Below are positions 27,001 to 35,769 of a stretch of DNA of 64,000 nucleotides, in pieces; the stretch's first letter is position 1, and each line of letters starts with the position of its first letter. The notes beneath the pieces are model-generated. The model was given only the letters and a program-made list of their open reading frames with translations, was not told where the DNA came from and did no database searches. A program made the translations under genes and the position numbers. The stretch covers positions 1-64,000 of the forward strand of contig JADKBC010000012.1 of NCBI GenBank assembly GCA_016715205.1. Direction: 5' to 3'. This DNA is from Holophaga sp. Lineage in GTDB: Bacteria > Acidobacteriota > Holophagae > Holophagales > Holophagaceae.

Positions 27001-29003
27001 CGGATCCAGAAGTGGACCCCACGGGACCGGCCTTCGGTACGGGCCGCGTTCTGCGCGGCGGAGGCTTCGCGTACGGCCTGCCCTATCTCCGCAGTGCCCT
27101 CCGGGCCTTTGCCGACCCAACCAGTCAATACGGCCATGTCGGGTTCCGAGTGGCACTGGTGAGCGGCGCGCCGGTCATCACGACCGGACCCGTGAACCAG
27201 ACCATCGCCATGGGGGACAGCGTAACCTTCACAGTGGTCGCCAAGGGCCTCGGCCCCTTGCACTACCAATGGAAACTGAATGGCGGCAGCTTCAACCTCG
27301 ATACTCCCACCCTCACCCTGACCTCGGTGGATTTGTCCTACGACGGCAACTACACCGTTACCGTTTCCAATGCCCTGGGCAGCACTACCAGCAGCGTGGC
27401 AAGGCTCACGGTGAACCCACCCCCGATCAGGGAATCGCCCAAGGTCACTTCAGCCCCCGTTCCTCAGTCGGTGACGGAGGGCGATAGCGCCACCTTCACC
27501 GTGGTGGCCACGGGGACCGCGCCCCTGCACTACCAATGGCAAAAGAACGGCGCCAACGTGGGCACGGACTCCAGCCAATTCACGATCCTTTCCACCCAGC
27601 TCTCCGATGCGGGCCAGTACCGCGTCATCGTCACCAACGAGGTGGGCAGCTGGACCACCGGAGCGGTGCCACTGGTCGTCAACCCCGCCGTGGTCATCAC
27701 CACCCAGCCCGCCAGCCAAATGGTGGCCGTGAGTGATGATTTCACCCTGACGACCGCCGCCACCGGCGCCGCACCGCTGCACTACCAGTGGACGAAGGAT
27801 GGTGCCAACGTCGGCAGCGATTTGGATCACCTCACGGTCACCAGTGCCCAGGTTGCGGATTCCGGAAGCTACACCGTGACGGTGTCCAATACCAAGGGCA
27901 ACGCCATCAGCAATGCCGCAGTGGTAACCGTGACCACGGATCCCGTCGCTCCGGTCATCACCACCCACCCGGTCAGTCAGAGTGTGTCAGCAGGCTTCGG
28001 GGTCACCTTCACCGTGGTGGCCACCGGCACCAAGCCGCTGCACTACCAATGGAAGAAGGGAATCACCCCTGTTGGAACCGATGCCAACCAGTTCGTCATC
28101 GCCTCCGCCCAGGCCGCCGACGCTGGCAGCTACACCGTGACCGTTACCAATTCGGGGGGAAATGCCATCAGCAATGCGGCGGAACTAACCGTAGCCACCA
28201 CACCATCCTTCACGCTGCCTGGAAACGTGCCCCTGACGTTGGCGTCCATTCCCTCGGGCACCTTCACGATGGGTTCCTCCACCACAGAACACGGCACCAA
28301 CTATCCCATGGAAGGGCCGCAGCACCAGGTGACGATCAGTTCGTTCTACATGGGCGCCTACGAGGTCACCCAGGCCCAATGGAAGGCTGTGATGGGCAAC
28401 AACCCCTCTTACTTCAGCGTGGCCGGTGGTCACGCGGCGGTCGATGATCTGACCCGCCCCGTGGAGCAAGTGAGCTACTTTGATATCACCACGCCCACCA
28501 CGGGATTCCTGGCCAAGCTGAACGCCCTGACGGCCGCCACCCGCCCAGCTGGGCTGGTCTTCCGCCTACCCACCGAGGCCGAATGGGAATACGCCTGCCG
28601 GGCCACCACCACCACGGCCTACTACTGGGGCGATGACAGCTACCAGACGAATAGTTGGAGCCAATATGTCAACTACGCATGGTGGCCTGATAACGGCGGA
28701 GGCATCACCCATGGCACCGGCGAGCTCAAAACACCGAACGCCTTCGGGCTCTACAACATGAGTGGAAACGTATGGGAATGGTGTCAGGACTGGTACAGCG
28801 GAGCCTATTACACCACCGCAGCTCAAACCGATCCTCCGGGGCCAGCCAGTGGTGACGCAGGTGAACGAATCCTGCGCGGAGGCGATGGTCTGATGCTTGG
28901 CAGGTACGTGGCTCGTTCCGCCATGCGCATGAAGTGGACGCCCGACACGGCCTATTACATCCTCGGCCTTCGCGTGGTGCTGGGAGCGCCCAGAAATCCA
29001 TAA
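24048..29003 (+). CDS. Giant lipoprotein with Ig-like and three FGE-like domains
   Basis: 1651 aa with a lipobox (GAMLACGG, Cys near residue 38). Three Ig-like domains (about 55-315) are followed by a linker domain, FGE/SUMF1-fold module 1 (430-695), a second linker, module 2 (815-1039), four Ig-like domains (1040-1383) and module 3 (1386-1651). Each FGE module shows GSFTMG, FRLP(T/S)EAE(W/Y)EYA, GLY(D/N)(M/L)(S/M)G and a closing GFR/GLR. The paired catalytic cysteines of true formylglycine-generating enzymes are not visible in the C-terminal block, so these are probably binding modules of the C-type-lectin fold. An alternative start is ATG at 24102. It follows the PA-like gene by 76 bases. 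Confidence 0.85.
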   Translation: MAISARGSKQDSAFPGSTMLSGAFRFFSGLFLGAMLACGGSSSPTKADPTPPAVAPTITAQPQAKTVVAGEAATFTVTATGTAPLHYAWTKDGATVGTDAASCAIASTQPAHAGIYAVTVTNAAGSVPSQAAPLTVQHITLTSQPQPQHVNEGNQATFQVTATGVPAALSYQWQRLANGTWHDIPGAHESSYVTPTALALDGGASFRCHVSNAALAKDSDPAILQVNWLRLGAQPLPQSVVAGQPASFSVDAAGYPASLAYQWQRNSGAGWTDLTGATLATYTFIPVASDTGAQFRCRVSNGVLGLDSLVAALVTGLGLTVTITGLPAGVDANVTVSGPNGFNQVLNTTQTLIVPAAGTYTLAATTVEDPSLPPLGDVLSPTTHLARHPWQPRQTIAVSSSGTASIDVLYPLPAFTVNLPDAANPGSTVPMDFVLAPAGSFTMGESRPSTNPHYVSDATPNRLVTFAKAFYLAKYPCTQEQWRAVMNANPSRFSSVNGYADPCELKRPVDSVNWDDLRTPSTGFLDVLNAQLPGYGFRLPSEAEYEYALRGGTTSDYFFGAYPSSSMGSSFYLYRAGEEFSWATAFVLGYPNHPVGTKRPNPWGLYDLMGSIFEWCEDDYHPNYTGAPVDGSAWVDSPTRGNHRVLRGSGNRLEDMASCVRADETPSERLWQAFGWEGFRLAVGVPVSSNPAGPSISISMPGLLTTDPTASQDVTVLGDVKITGPNGFSQNLTAGATLTGLAEGTYTLTATRVQDASQPGLGLANGGPLGTLHLARYPSLSTTTVTLGAATGTLHLPVVYPVPTFQHRCNGWLDIPLVLIPPGSFTMGSQDTEPDRNGIEGPQRTVTFQNLFYMSSTEVTQRLWSGLMGTPIPPVQDEAKPVGQVSWSDIPEFLKRLNTATEGQRMPGMAFRLPTEAEWEYACRAGSTSAFYWGSYSADAFAWYSMNAGSTSHPVATKAPNAWGLYDMSGNGWEWCQDWFGTYASDPEVDPTGPAFGTGRVLRGGGFAYGLPYLRSALRAFADPTSQYGHVGFRVALVSGAPVITTGPVNQTIAMGDSVTFTVVAKGLGPLHYQWKLNGGSFNLDTPTLTLTSVDLSYDGNYTVTVSNALGSTTSSVARLTVNPPPIRESPKVTSAPVPQSVTEGDSATFTVVATGTAPLHYQWQKNGANVGTDSSQFTILSTQLSDAGQYRVIVTNEVGSWTTGAVPLVVNPAVVITTQPASQMVAVSDDFTLTTAATGAAPLHYQWTKDGANVGSDLDHLTVTSAQVADSGSYTVTVSNTKGNAISNAAVVTVTTDPVAPVITTHPVSQSVSAGFGVTFTVVATGTKPLHYQWKKGITPVGTDANQFVIASAQAADAGSYTVTVTNSGGNAISNAAELTVATTPSFTLPGNVPLTLASIPSGTFTMGSSTTEHGTNYPMEGPQHQVTISSFYMGAYEVTQAQWKAVMGNNPSYFSVAGGHAAVDDLTRPVEQVSYFDITTPTTGFLAKLNALTAATRPAGLVFRLPTEAEWEYACRATTTTAYYWGDDSYQTNSWSQYVNYAWWPDNGGGITHGTGELKTPNAFGLYNMSGNVWEWCQDWYSGAYYTTAAQTDPPGPASGDAGERILRGGDGLMLGRYVARSAMRMKWTPDTAYYILGLRVVLGAPRNP

Positions 29004-29023
29004 ACGGGATCGCATTGAAACTG

Positions 29024-29058
29024 AACCCCGCAGCGCCCTGGCGCCGCGGGGTTCTTTC
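29024..29058 (+). terminator. Rho-independent terminator
   Basis: AACCCCGCAGCGCC pairs with GGCGCCGCGGGGTT, followed by CTTTCC. It ends the transcript of the giant lipoprotein and lies seven bases before the convergent SDR stop, so it may serve both strands. Confidence 0.75.
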
Positions 29059-29064
29059 CATTCC

Positions 29065-29838
29065 TTACGCCTTCCGATTCACCTTCCCCATGGTGTGGCT
29101 CGCTTGATCCCGGCACTTCACGATCAGTTCGTCGATGTTGACGTGTTCGGGTAATTCCAGAGCCCAGCGAATGCACTCAGCCACGTCGGCACCCGAGAGG
29201 GCCTCGATGCCCTTGTAGAGGTTCTTGGCCTTTTCCGCATCCTGCAGCCGCACGAGGGCGAATTCTGTTTCGGCCATGCCGGGATCGACACTGGTGACGC
29301 GGATGGGCTCGCCGCACACCTCGAGCCGCAGCGTCTGGGCCAGGGCCTTCACGCCGTGTTTACTGGCGCAGTAAACGCCGCCGCCCTCGTACGTGGCGTG
29401 ACCTGCGGTGCTTCCAATGAAGAAGATGTGGCCCCAGCCGCTTTCGCGCACGTGGGGCAGGGCCGCGCGGATGGTCTTCACCACGCCTTCCACATTGGTG
29501 CGCAACATCGCTTCCATGTCCGCGTCAGGGATCTCCCAGAGCTTGTGCAGGCCCGAGGCCAGCCCAGCATTGGCCACCACCACGTGCAGACCACCCAGGG
29601 CTGCCACACCCGCCGCCACAAAGGCATTCATGCTGGCGGTGTCGCGGGTATCCACGGCGCCCGCGAAAGTTTTCACGCCGTAATGGGTCGCCAATTCCGC
29701 CGCCAGCGCCTGCACCCGTTCCACGCGCCGAGCCCCCAAGATCAAATGACATCCGCGGGCCGCCAGCAGCCGAGCGGTGGCTTCGCCGAACCCGGCGGAA
29801 GCGCCGGTGATGAGAACGATGGGATGGTCGGGGCGCAT
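29065..29838 (-). CDS. Short-chain dehydrogenase, YdfG-like
   Basis: 257 aa classical SDR: TGASAGFGEAT is the nucleotide-binding glycine motif, NAGLA follows strand 4, and the catalytic Ser-Tyr-Lys is present (IGSTAG, YCASKHG). The ARR after strand 2 favours NADP. Similarity is to the YdfG group, which oxidises 3-hydroxy acids such as serine or 3-hydroxypropionate. The GCACGT upstream region is short (71 bases to the divergent lipoprotein gene). Confidence 0.88.
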   Translation of the reverse strand: MRPDHPIVLITGASAGFGEATARLLAARGCHLILGARRVERVQALAAELATHYGVKTFAGAVDTRDTASMNAFVAAGVAALGGLHVVVANAGLASGLHKLWEIPDADMEAMLRTNVEGVVKTIRAALPHVRESGWGHIFFIGSTAGHATYEGGGVYCASKHGVKALAQTLRLEVCGEPIRVTSVDPGMAETEFALVRLQDAEKAKNLYKGIEALSGADVAECIRWALELPEHVNIDELIVKCRDQASHTMGKVNRKA

Positions 29839-29909
29839 GTACGTTCCTTTCGCGAACCTCCATCATCCCGCACCTTGACCCCCACCCCCAGACCCAGGAT
29901 GCTGACGGC

Positions 29910-30500
29910 ATGCGCATCCTTGCCCTGCTTGCCTTGTTTGCCTTGCTGGCCCTGGGCTGTGCCCGCCCCCTGGTGGTGAAGCCTCCCCCTCAGGCCACCC
30001 AGGAACAGCGCGCCGCCACCGTGGTGACCGCCCTGAAAACCTTTGGACGCTCCGGCGATTGGCTTGTGCGGCGCGGCTATCACGGTACCGACCACGCCAT
30101 CAGCCTGCTCACCAACGCCCCCTTCAGCCATGCGGCGGTGCTGGATCTCGACCGCGAACAGGTCATCGAAGCCGATGGCCAAGGCGGTGTGCACCTCAGT
30201 TCCCTGGAGGAATTTGCCCGGGCCAGCCATCGCCTGTGGCTCCTGCGGCCCGCCTGGTGGACGCCGGAGCGCGGCGCGGAGGCGGTGCTCAAGGCCCGCG
30301 ACTGGGTGGGGCGCAAGTACGATTTCACGGGCTTGGCGGGCCTCAATGATCCCCATCGCCTCTATTGCAGTGAACTCTGTGTGCAGGCCTATCGACCCTG
30401 GATTCCCAAGGGTGCCCACCTGCCCCCAGTGATTCCCCCGGGCACCATGCACGATTGGGCCACGGTGCTCTGGGACAGTGGACCGGAACTACAGCCCTGA
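29910..30500 (+). CDS. Lipoprotein of the permuted NlpC/P60 (YiiX-like) family
   Basis: 196 aa with a lipobox (LALGC, Cys17). The mature part fits the permuted papain-like YiiX/YebB fold: an N-terminal GDWLVRRG, the catalytic His in PFSHAAV, and the Cys in YCSELC near residue 153. Family members are predicted amidases or acyl hydrolases acting on peptidoglycan, lipids or conjugates in the envelope. The order His-before-Cys marks it as permuted. It stands alone. Confidence 0.8.
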   Translation: MRILALLALFALLALGCARPLVVKPPPQATQEQRAATVVTALKTFGRSGDWLVRRGYHGTDHAISLLTNAPFSHAAVLDLDREQVIEADGQGGVHLSSLEEFARASHRLWLLRPAWWTPERGAEAVLKARDWVGRKYDFTGLAGLNDPHRLYCSELCVQAYRPWIPKGAHLPPVIPPGTMHDWATVLWDSGPELQP

Positions 30501-30514
30501 GGGTACTTGAACCG

Positions 30515-30580
30515 AATTTGCGCAATTTACTGCAAATTCCCATCTCCCAAAAAAGCTGTGATGCCTATCATCACAGGCAT
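30515..30580 (+). promoter_or_regulatory. Inverted repeats upstream of the alanine aminotransferase
   Basis: AATTTGC and GCAAATT are separated by ten bases (30515-30538). Further on are two overlapping stems: TGTGATG/CATCACA (30557-30575) and ATGCCT/AGGCAT (30561-30580), which cannot form together. The first could be an operator; the second pair resembles a small two-state leader. No T-run is present. Confidence 0.35.
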
Positions 30581-30664
30581 TCCCATTGAAGAAGCCTTGA
30601 AGATCCTGCAAAAATCTCAGATTGCGGGGACCACCCGGCCCGCGTTCACCACCACGAGGAACCC

Positions 30665-32020
30665 ATGACCATCCAACTCAAGGATCTCGGCAAGGCTGTT
30701 CTGGAAACCGAATACGCCGTGCGCGGCCCGATTGTGGCCCGGGCCCAGGAACTGGAGCGCGCGGGCAAGGAAATCATCTACTGCAACATCGGCAATCCCC
30801 AGGCCCTGGAGCAGAAGCCCCTCACCTACCTGCGGCAGATCCTGGCCCTGTGCCAGTACCCCGAACTCATCGAACAGGGCGACCACCATTTCCCCGCGGA
30901 TGTCGTTGAAACCGCCAAAGCCCTGCTGAAGGGCACCAAACACGGCCTGGGCGCCTACTCCGAGAGCAAGGGCGTGCGCTTCATCCGCGAAGCCGTGGCC
31001 AACTTCATCGCCGAACGCGATGGCATCGAGGCCGATCCCGAAGCGATCTACCTCACCGATGGCGCCAGCAAGGGCGTGCAGACGGCTCTGCGCATCCTGA
31101 TCAGCGATCCCAGCGACGGGATCATGATCCCCATCCCGCAGTACCCGCTCTACAGCGCCACTCTCACGCTGTATGAAGGCAAGCAGGTGAACTACTACCT
31201 GGACGAGGCCCACAACTGGAAGCTCAGCCACGCCATGCTGGAGATGAGCCTGCAGGAAGCCAAGCGCTACGGCGTGAAGGTGAAGGCCATCTGCGTGATC
31301 AATCCCGGCAACCCCACGGGCAACCTGCTGGACTATGACAACATCGCCATGGTGATCGATTTCGCCAAGGCCCATAACCTTGCCATCCTGGCCGACGAGG
31401 TCTACCAGGAGAACGTGTACCTGCCGGGCGACAAGTTCACCAGCTTTGCGAAGGTGATGGCGGAGAAGGGAGAAAAGGACGTTAGCCTCTTCAGCTTCCA
31501 TTCCTGCTCCAAGGGCTTCCTGGGCGAATGTGGCCAGCGCGGCGGCTACATGGAAATCCGCAACATCCCCGAGGATGTGGTGGCGCAGATCACCAAACTG
31601 CAATCCGTTTCACTGTGCTCCAACCTCACGGGCCAGGTGGCCACCTACTGCATGGTGCATCCCCCCAAGGCTGGGGAGCCCAGCCACGCCCTCTACGTGC
31701 AGGAGCGGGACACCATCCTGAACGCCATGAAACAACGCGCCGTGATCCTCGCCGAGGGCCTGAACAAAGTGCCCGGCGTGCAGTGCAACGTGGTGGCAGG
31801 TGCCATGTATGCCTTCCCCCGCATCAACATCCCCGAAGGCCGCACCGATGCCGAATACTGCATGAGCCTACTCGAAGCCACCGGCATCTGCGTGGTTCCC
31901 GGCACCGGCTTCGGCCAAGTCCCCGGCACCGCCCACTTCCGCACCACCATCCTGCCGCCCACCCAGAAGATGCGGGAAGTGGTGGAGCGGTTTGCGGCAT
32001 TTCATGCGAGCTACCGCTAG
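30665..32020 (+). CDS. Alanine aminotransferase (PLP, fold type I)
   Basis: 451 aa and close to the eukaryotic-type alanine transaminase group: YCNIGNPQALEQKPLTY near the N-terminus, LTDGASKGVQ, INPGNPTGN with the PLP-binding Asn, ADEVYQ, and the Schiff-base Lys in SCSKGFLGECGQRGGY. It interconverts alanine plus 2-oxoglutarate with pyruvate plus glutamate. The ATG has a GAGGA-type site upstream. It is followed by another aminotransferase of a different subgroup after a 199-base gap. Confidence 0.9.
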   Translation: MTIQLKDLGKAVLETEYAVRGPIVARAQELERAGKEIIYCNIGNPQALEQKPLTYLRQILALCQYPELIEQGDHHFPADVVETAKALLKGTKHGLGAYSESKGVRFIREAVANFIAERDGIEADPEAIYLTDGASKGVQTALRILISDPSDGIMIPIPQYPLYSATLTLYEGKQVNYYLDEAHNWKLSHAMLEMSLQEAKRYGVKVKAICVINPGNPTGNLLDYDNIAMVIDFAKAHNLAILADEVYQENVYLPGDKFTSFAKVMAEKGEKDVSLFSFHSCSKGFLGECGQRGGYMEIRNIPEDVVAQITKLQSVSLCSNLTGQVATYCMVHPPKAGEPSHALYVQERDTILNAMKQRAVILAEGLNKVPGVQCNVVAGAMYAFPRINIPEGRTDAEYCMSLLEATGICVVPGTGFGQVPGTAHFRTTILPPTQKMREVVERFAAFHASYR

Positions 32021-32219
32021 GCATTGAGCCTTGATATTGCGGTTGATCTTACGAAGCGCAGAGGAACCGCGAGCACGCAGAGGCAAAGATCAACTTCCGC
32101 AAGGCACCTCTTCCCTCTGCGGAACGGTGCCATCCTCGCGGTGCGGTGCAGAATTCAAGGTCCTGCCAAATAGTCTCGGCGCATTGCGCGGATAATGAAT
32201 CGGTACCCTTCCCCTTCAG
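32021..32219. other. Intergenic spacer with CGCAGAGG-type sequence
   Basis: No gene. It contains CGCAGAGG twice and a partly matching inverted stretch (CCCTCTGCGGAAC). The style recurs near 46590-46640 (ACCGCAGGGCGCAGAGG), suggesting a dispersed intergenic repeat. Confidence 0.35.
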
Positions 32220-33347
32220 GTGACTGCCGTGACCCTTCGCGCCTTTGCCCTCGAACGCTACTTCGCCCGTCATGAGTTCTCGGCGAAGCACCTGCTCGGT
32301 TCCAGCGATCCCGAGGCCATGGCCCTGGCCGACCTGCTGGCCCTGGAACCGGGCGCCGAAGCGGCCTTGAAAGAAGTTTGGCTGGGCTACACCGAAAGCC
32401 TTGGGGATCCTGGCCTGCGTGCGGATATTGCCACCCATCACCCTACGATCACTGCCGAGCAGATCCTGGTATTCAGCGGAGCCGAGGAGCCCATCTTCGC
32501 CTTCATGCACGCGGCCTTGGAACCCGGCGACCACCTGGTGGTGCAGTATCCCTCGTACCAATCCCACTACTCCGTAGCCGAATCCCGGGGCATCCAGGTA
32601 TCCCGCTGGCACGGCGACCCCGCCAATCATTGGGCGCCGGATCCTGCGGAACTGCGGCGTCTGATTCGCCCCAATACCAAGGCCATCCTGATCTGCGCGC
32701 CCCACAATCCCACGGGCTATCTCTACGATTTCGCCACCTGGAACGAGATCATCGCCATCGCTCGGCACCATGGGCTCGTGCTCTTTTCCGACGAGGTCTA
32801 CCAAGGCCTGGAACACGATCCGGCCCAACGTCTGCCCCATCTGGCCGATAGCTACGAAAAGGGCCTTTCTCTCAATTGCCTGAGCAAGAGTTGCGGACTC
32901 GCGGGGTTACGCATCGGCTGGATCGCCACCCAGGATCGGCACCTTTTTGAATCGCTCGCCGCCTTCAAGGATTACCTCACCATCTGCAACAGCGCGCCCA
33001 GCGAATTCCTGGCGCGCATCGCCGTGCGGAACATGGAACTCCTCTTCGCCCGCCATCGCACCCGCCTGGTGCGCAACCTCGATCTACTAGAAGCCTTCTT
33101 TCACCGCCAATCCCACCGCTTCCGCTGGCAGCGTCCCTCTGCGGGCACGACCACCTTCCCCGAATATCTGGGTGGCAGCGCCCTGAGCTTCTGCGACCGC
33201 CTGGTGGAGACAACAGGCATCATGCTGGTGCCTGGGAATTTCTTCGACATGGAAGGCGAATACCTGCGCTTTGGCTATGGCCGTCAGCAGTTCCCCGAGG
33301 ATCTTCGCCTATTGGAAGGCTATCTGGAGGGAAATCAGGGCCTTTGA
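32220..33347 (+). CDS. PLP-dependent aminotransferase, class I/II
   Basis: 375 aa from a GTG (a second GTG is three codons in). The fold-type I features are PHNPTGY with the PLP Asn, FSDEVYQ, and the Lys in CLSKSCGLAGLRIGW; the C-terminal Arg region reads LRFGYGR. YPSYQSHYSVAESRG resembles capreomycidine-synthase-like and small aspartate-type aminotransferases. The substrate is not deducible. It lies just before the convergent hypD-like gene. Confidence 0.82.
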   Translation: MTAVTLRAFALERYFARHEFSAKHLLGSSDPEAMALADLLALEPGAEAALKEVWLGYTESLGDPGLRADIATHHPTITAEQILVFSGAEEPIFAFMHAALEPGDHLVVQYPSYQSHYSVAESRGIQVSRWHGDPANHWAPDPAELRRLIRPNTKAILICAPHNPTGYLYDFATWNEIIAIARHHGLVLFSDEVYQGLEHDPAQRLPHLADSYEKGLSLNCLSKSCGLAGLRIGWIATQDRHLFESLAAFKDYLTICNSAPSEFLARIAVRNMELLFARHRTRLVRNLDLLEAFFHRQSHRFRWQRPSAGTTTFPEYLGGSALSFCDRLVETTGIMLVPGNFFDMEGEYLRFGYGRQQFPEDLRLLEGYLEGNQGL

Positions 33348-33409
33348 ATCAAGGGTTCACCTGCGCCTTGGCTCTCCTACCGAAATATCAGGGCTGAACC
33401 TGAGGTTGC

Positions 33410-35769
33410 TTAAAACCCCACATGCTCCGTGCGCCGAATGATCTCCTCCTGCAGCGCCTTGGAACAATCCACGAAGTAATCGGAATACCCCGCCACCCGC
33501 ACGATGAGGTCACGGTGCGCATCGGGATGGGCCTGGGCTTTGCGCAGGGTGTCGGCGGTGACGACGTTGAACTGCAGATGATGACCATCCAGTTTGAAGT
33601 AGCTGCGCACGAGGTGCTGCAGGCTCTCGAGGCCCGTTTCACCGGCCAGCAGGCTAGGGGTGAATTTCAGGTTCAACAGGGTGCCGCCGGTCTTGATGTG
33701 ATCCATCTTTCCAGCGGATTTCAGCACGGCGGTGGGGCCCGCGCGATCGGCGCCCTGCACGGGCGAGATGCCCTCTGACAGGGGTTCGCCTCGCCGCCGG
33801 CCATCGGCGGAGGCCAGGCACACTTCGCCAAAATAGACATGGCAGGTGGTGGGCAGCATTTCCAATCGATAGGCACCGCCCTTGCCGTTGGGGCGGCCAT
33901 CAATGGCCCCGAAGAGGAACTGGAAGGCCCGCAGCATCAGGTCATCCACATAGTCATCATCGTTGCCGTATTTGTGCGTTTTGTTTAGCAGGCGCTGGCG
34001 CAGGATTTCTTGATCCTGGAAATTGGAATCCAACGCGGCCACCAAGCCATCCAGCCTGACGAGTCCCTTTTCAAAGACGACGTCTTTCAGGGCCGAAAGG
34101 CTATCTGCGAGGCTGCCGATGCCCACCGCCTGGATGAACGTGTTGTTGTAGCGCGCGCCGCCTGCGTTGTAATCCCGGCCGGTGGCGATGCAATCATCGG
34201 TGAGCACCGAGAGAAAGGGCGCCGGCATCCGGGTGGCGTAGAGCCGCTCAATGAGCTGGTTCCCGCGGATCTTGATGTCCAGGAAATGGCGGGTCTGGCG
34301 TTCAAAGGCGGCAAAGACCTCATCGAAGGTCGCGAAGGTGGCGGGGTCGCCCGTGTGTGGGCCCAATTGTTCGCCGGTGCGCAGATCACGACCATCGTGC
34401 AGGGCCAGTTCCAGCATCTTCACGAGGTTGAAATAGCCCGTGAGGATGTAGGCCTCCTTGCCGAAGGCGCCCACTTCCACGCACCCGGAGCAGCCGCCCG
34501 CCCGGGCATCTTCCAGGGTTTTCCCTTGCCGTAGCTGCTCCTCCACCACCGCATCGGCGTTGAACAGCGAGGGAAAGCCATAGCCATTGCGAATCACCTG
34601 CAGCGCATGTTTCAACACCGCATCCGGTGTCTTGCGGGACACCTGCACATTGCTGCTTGGCTGCAGCAGATGCATCTCGTCGATGATCTCCAGCAGGAGG
34701 TGCGTCACCTCGTTACTGCCGTCGCTGCCATCCGCCAGCAGTCCCCCCAGGTTCAGATTGGCGAAATCCGTGTAGGTGCCGCTCTCTGCTGCGGTCACGC
34801 CCACCTTGGGTGGGGCCGTGTGGTTGTTGAACTTGATGAAGAAACACTCCAGCAGTTCCTTCGCGCCTTCGAGGGTGAGGGATCCCTCCGCGAGGCCCCG
34901 CTGGTAGAAGGGCCACACATGCTGATCCAGGTGGCCCGGGCTGAAGGCATCCCAACCATTGAGTTCTGTGATTACCCCCAGATGGCAGAACCAGTAGTAC
35001 TGCAGGGCCTCGTGGAAAGTGCGGGGCGCGTGTGCTGGCACCCAGCGACAGACCTTCGCAATCTCCAGCAGTTCACGCTGGCGCGTTGGGTCGGATTCGC
35101 TCCCTGCCAGGCGCTCGGCCAATTCAGCATGGCGTTCCGCAAAGCGGATCAACGCTGCACACGCAATGGTCATGGCCCGCAATTGCTCCCGCTTATCCAA
35201 TGCCTCGGGATCCTGCGCCATATCCAGGGCCGCTTCGCTGCGCTGGATATCAGCCATGAAATCCCGCAGGCCGCGGGTGTAGATCTTGTCATCCAGTACC
35301 GTGTGGCCCGGTGCGCGCTGTTCCATGAACTCCGTGAAAATGCCGGCCCCATAGGCCTGATGCCATTCCGTGGGCAGTGCCTCGAAGATCTGGTCCCGCA
35401 GGGACCGTCCCCGCCAGTAGGGAATGATCTCGGATTCATAGCAGGCCACCATGGCGGCATCAACCTTGTAGCTGGTCATGGGACGCGCGTCGAGGATCTG
35501 CAGATCTTCCACGCTGTGACATGTCAGTTCGGGGTAGGTGGGCACGGCCTTGGGCCGGGGACCACGCTCCCCCACGATGAGTTCCCTGTGCCTAGCCAAA
35601 GGGTTTTGTGCTCGCAGAGATGCTGAAAGGCCAGGGCCCGCATCACCGGCACAGAATGCTTGCCGAGGTTTCCCTGATAGAAGGCCGTGATGAGGTCTGC
35701 CCGTTCACCGCTGAGCGCGGGAAGGGCATCCAGACTTTCCTGGCGGAGTTTGGCAGTCCGTGTATTCAT
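33410..35769 (-). CDS. hypD: Glycyl radical enzyme, HypD-like, with a one-base frameshift
   Basis: Joined across the shift the protein is about 786 aa, the usual length for trans-4-hydroxyproline dehydratase. The C-terminal RVAGYSD carries the glycyl radical, and GGCSGCVEVGAFGKEAY carries the active-site Cys and Glu of the dehydratase type. The frame changes near 35585, where GGG should be GGGG: one more G joins LWLGTG to ELIVGERGP, a conserved block. HypD removes water from hydroxyproline in anaerobes. The ATG at 35769 overlaps the activase stop (ATGA). Assignment to hydroxyproline rather than glycerol or choline rests on the active-site segment and on the Xaa-Pro peptidase in the operon. 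No P5C reductase is next to it. Confidence 0.78.

Noticed and set aside
21280..28200. Repeated CACTACCAGTGG-type words, considered as a DNA repeat or CRISPR-like array
   Set aside because: They encode the LHYQWKK strand of Ig-like domains, spaced by about 85-90 codons; it is protein repetition, not a CRISPR array.
24048..29003. Diversity-generating retroelement, because FGE/C-type-lectin folds are common DGR targets
   Set aside because: No reverse transcriptase, template repeat or accessory gene is visible in the window.
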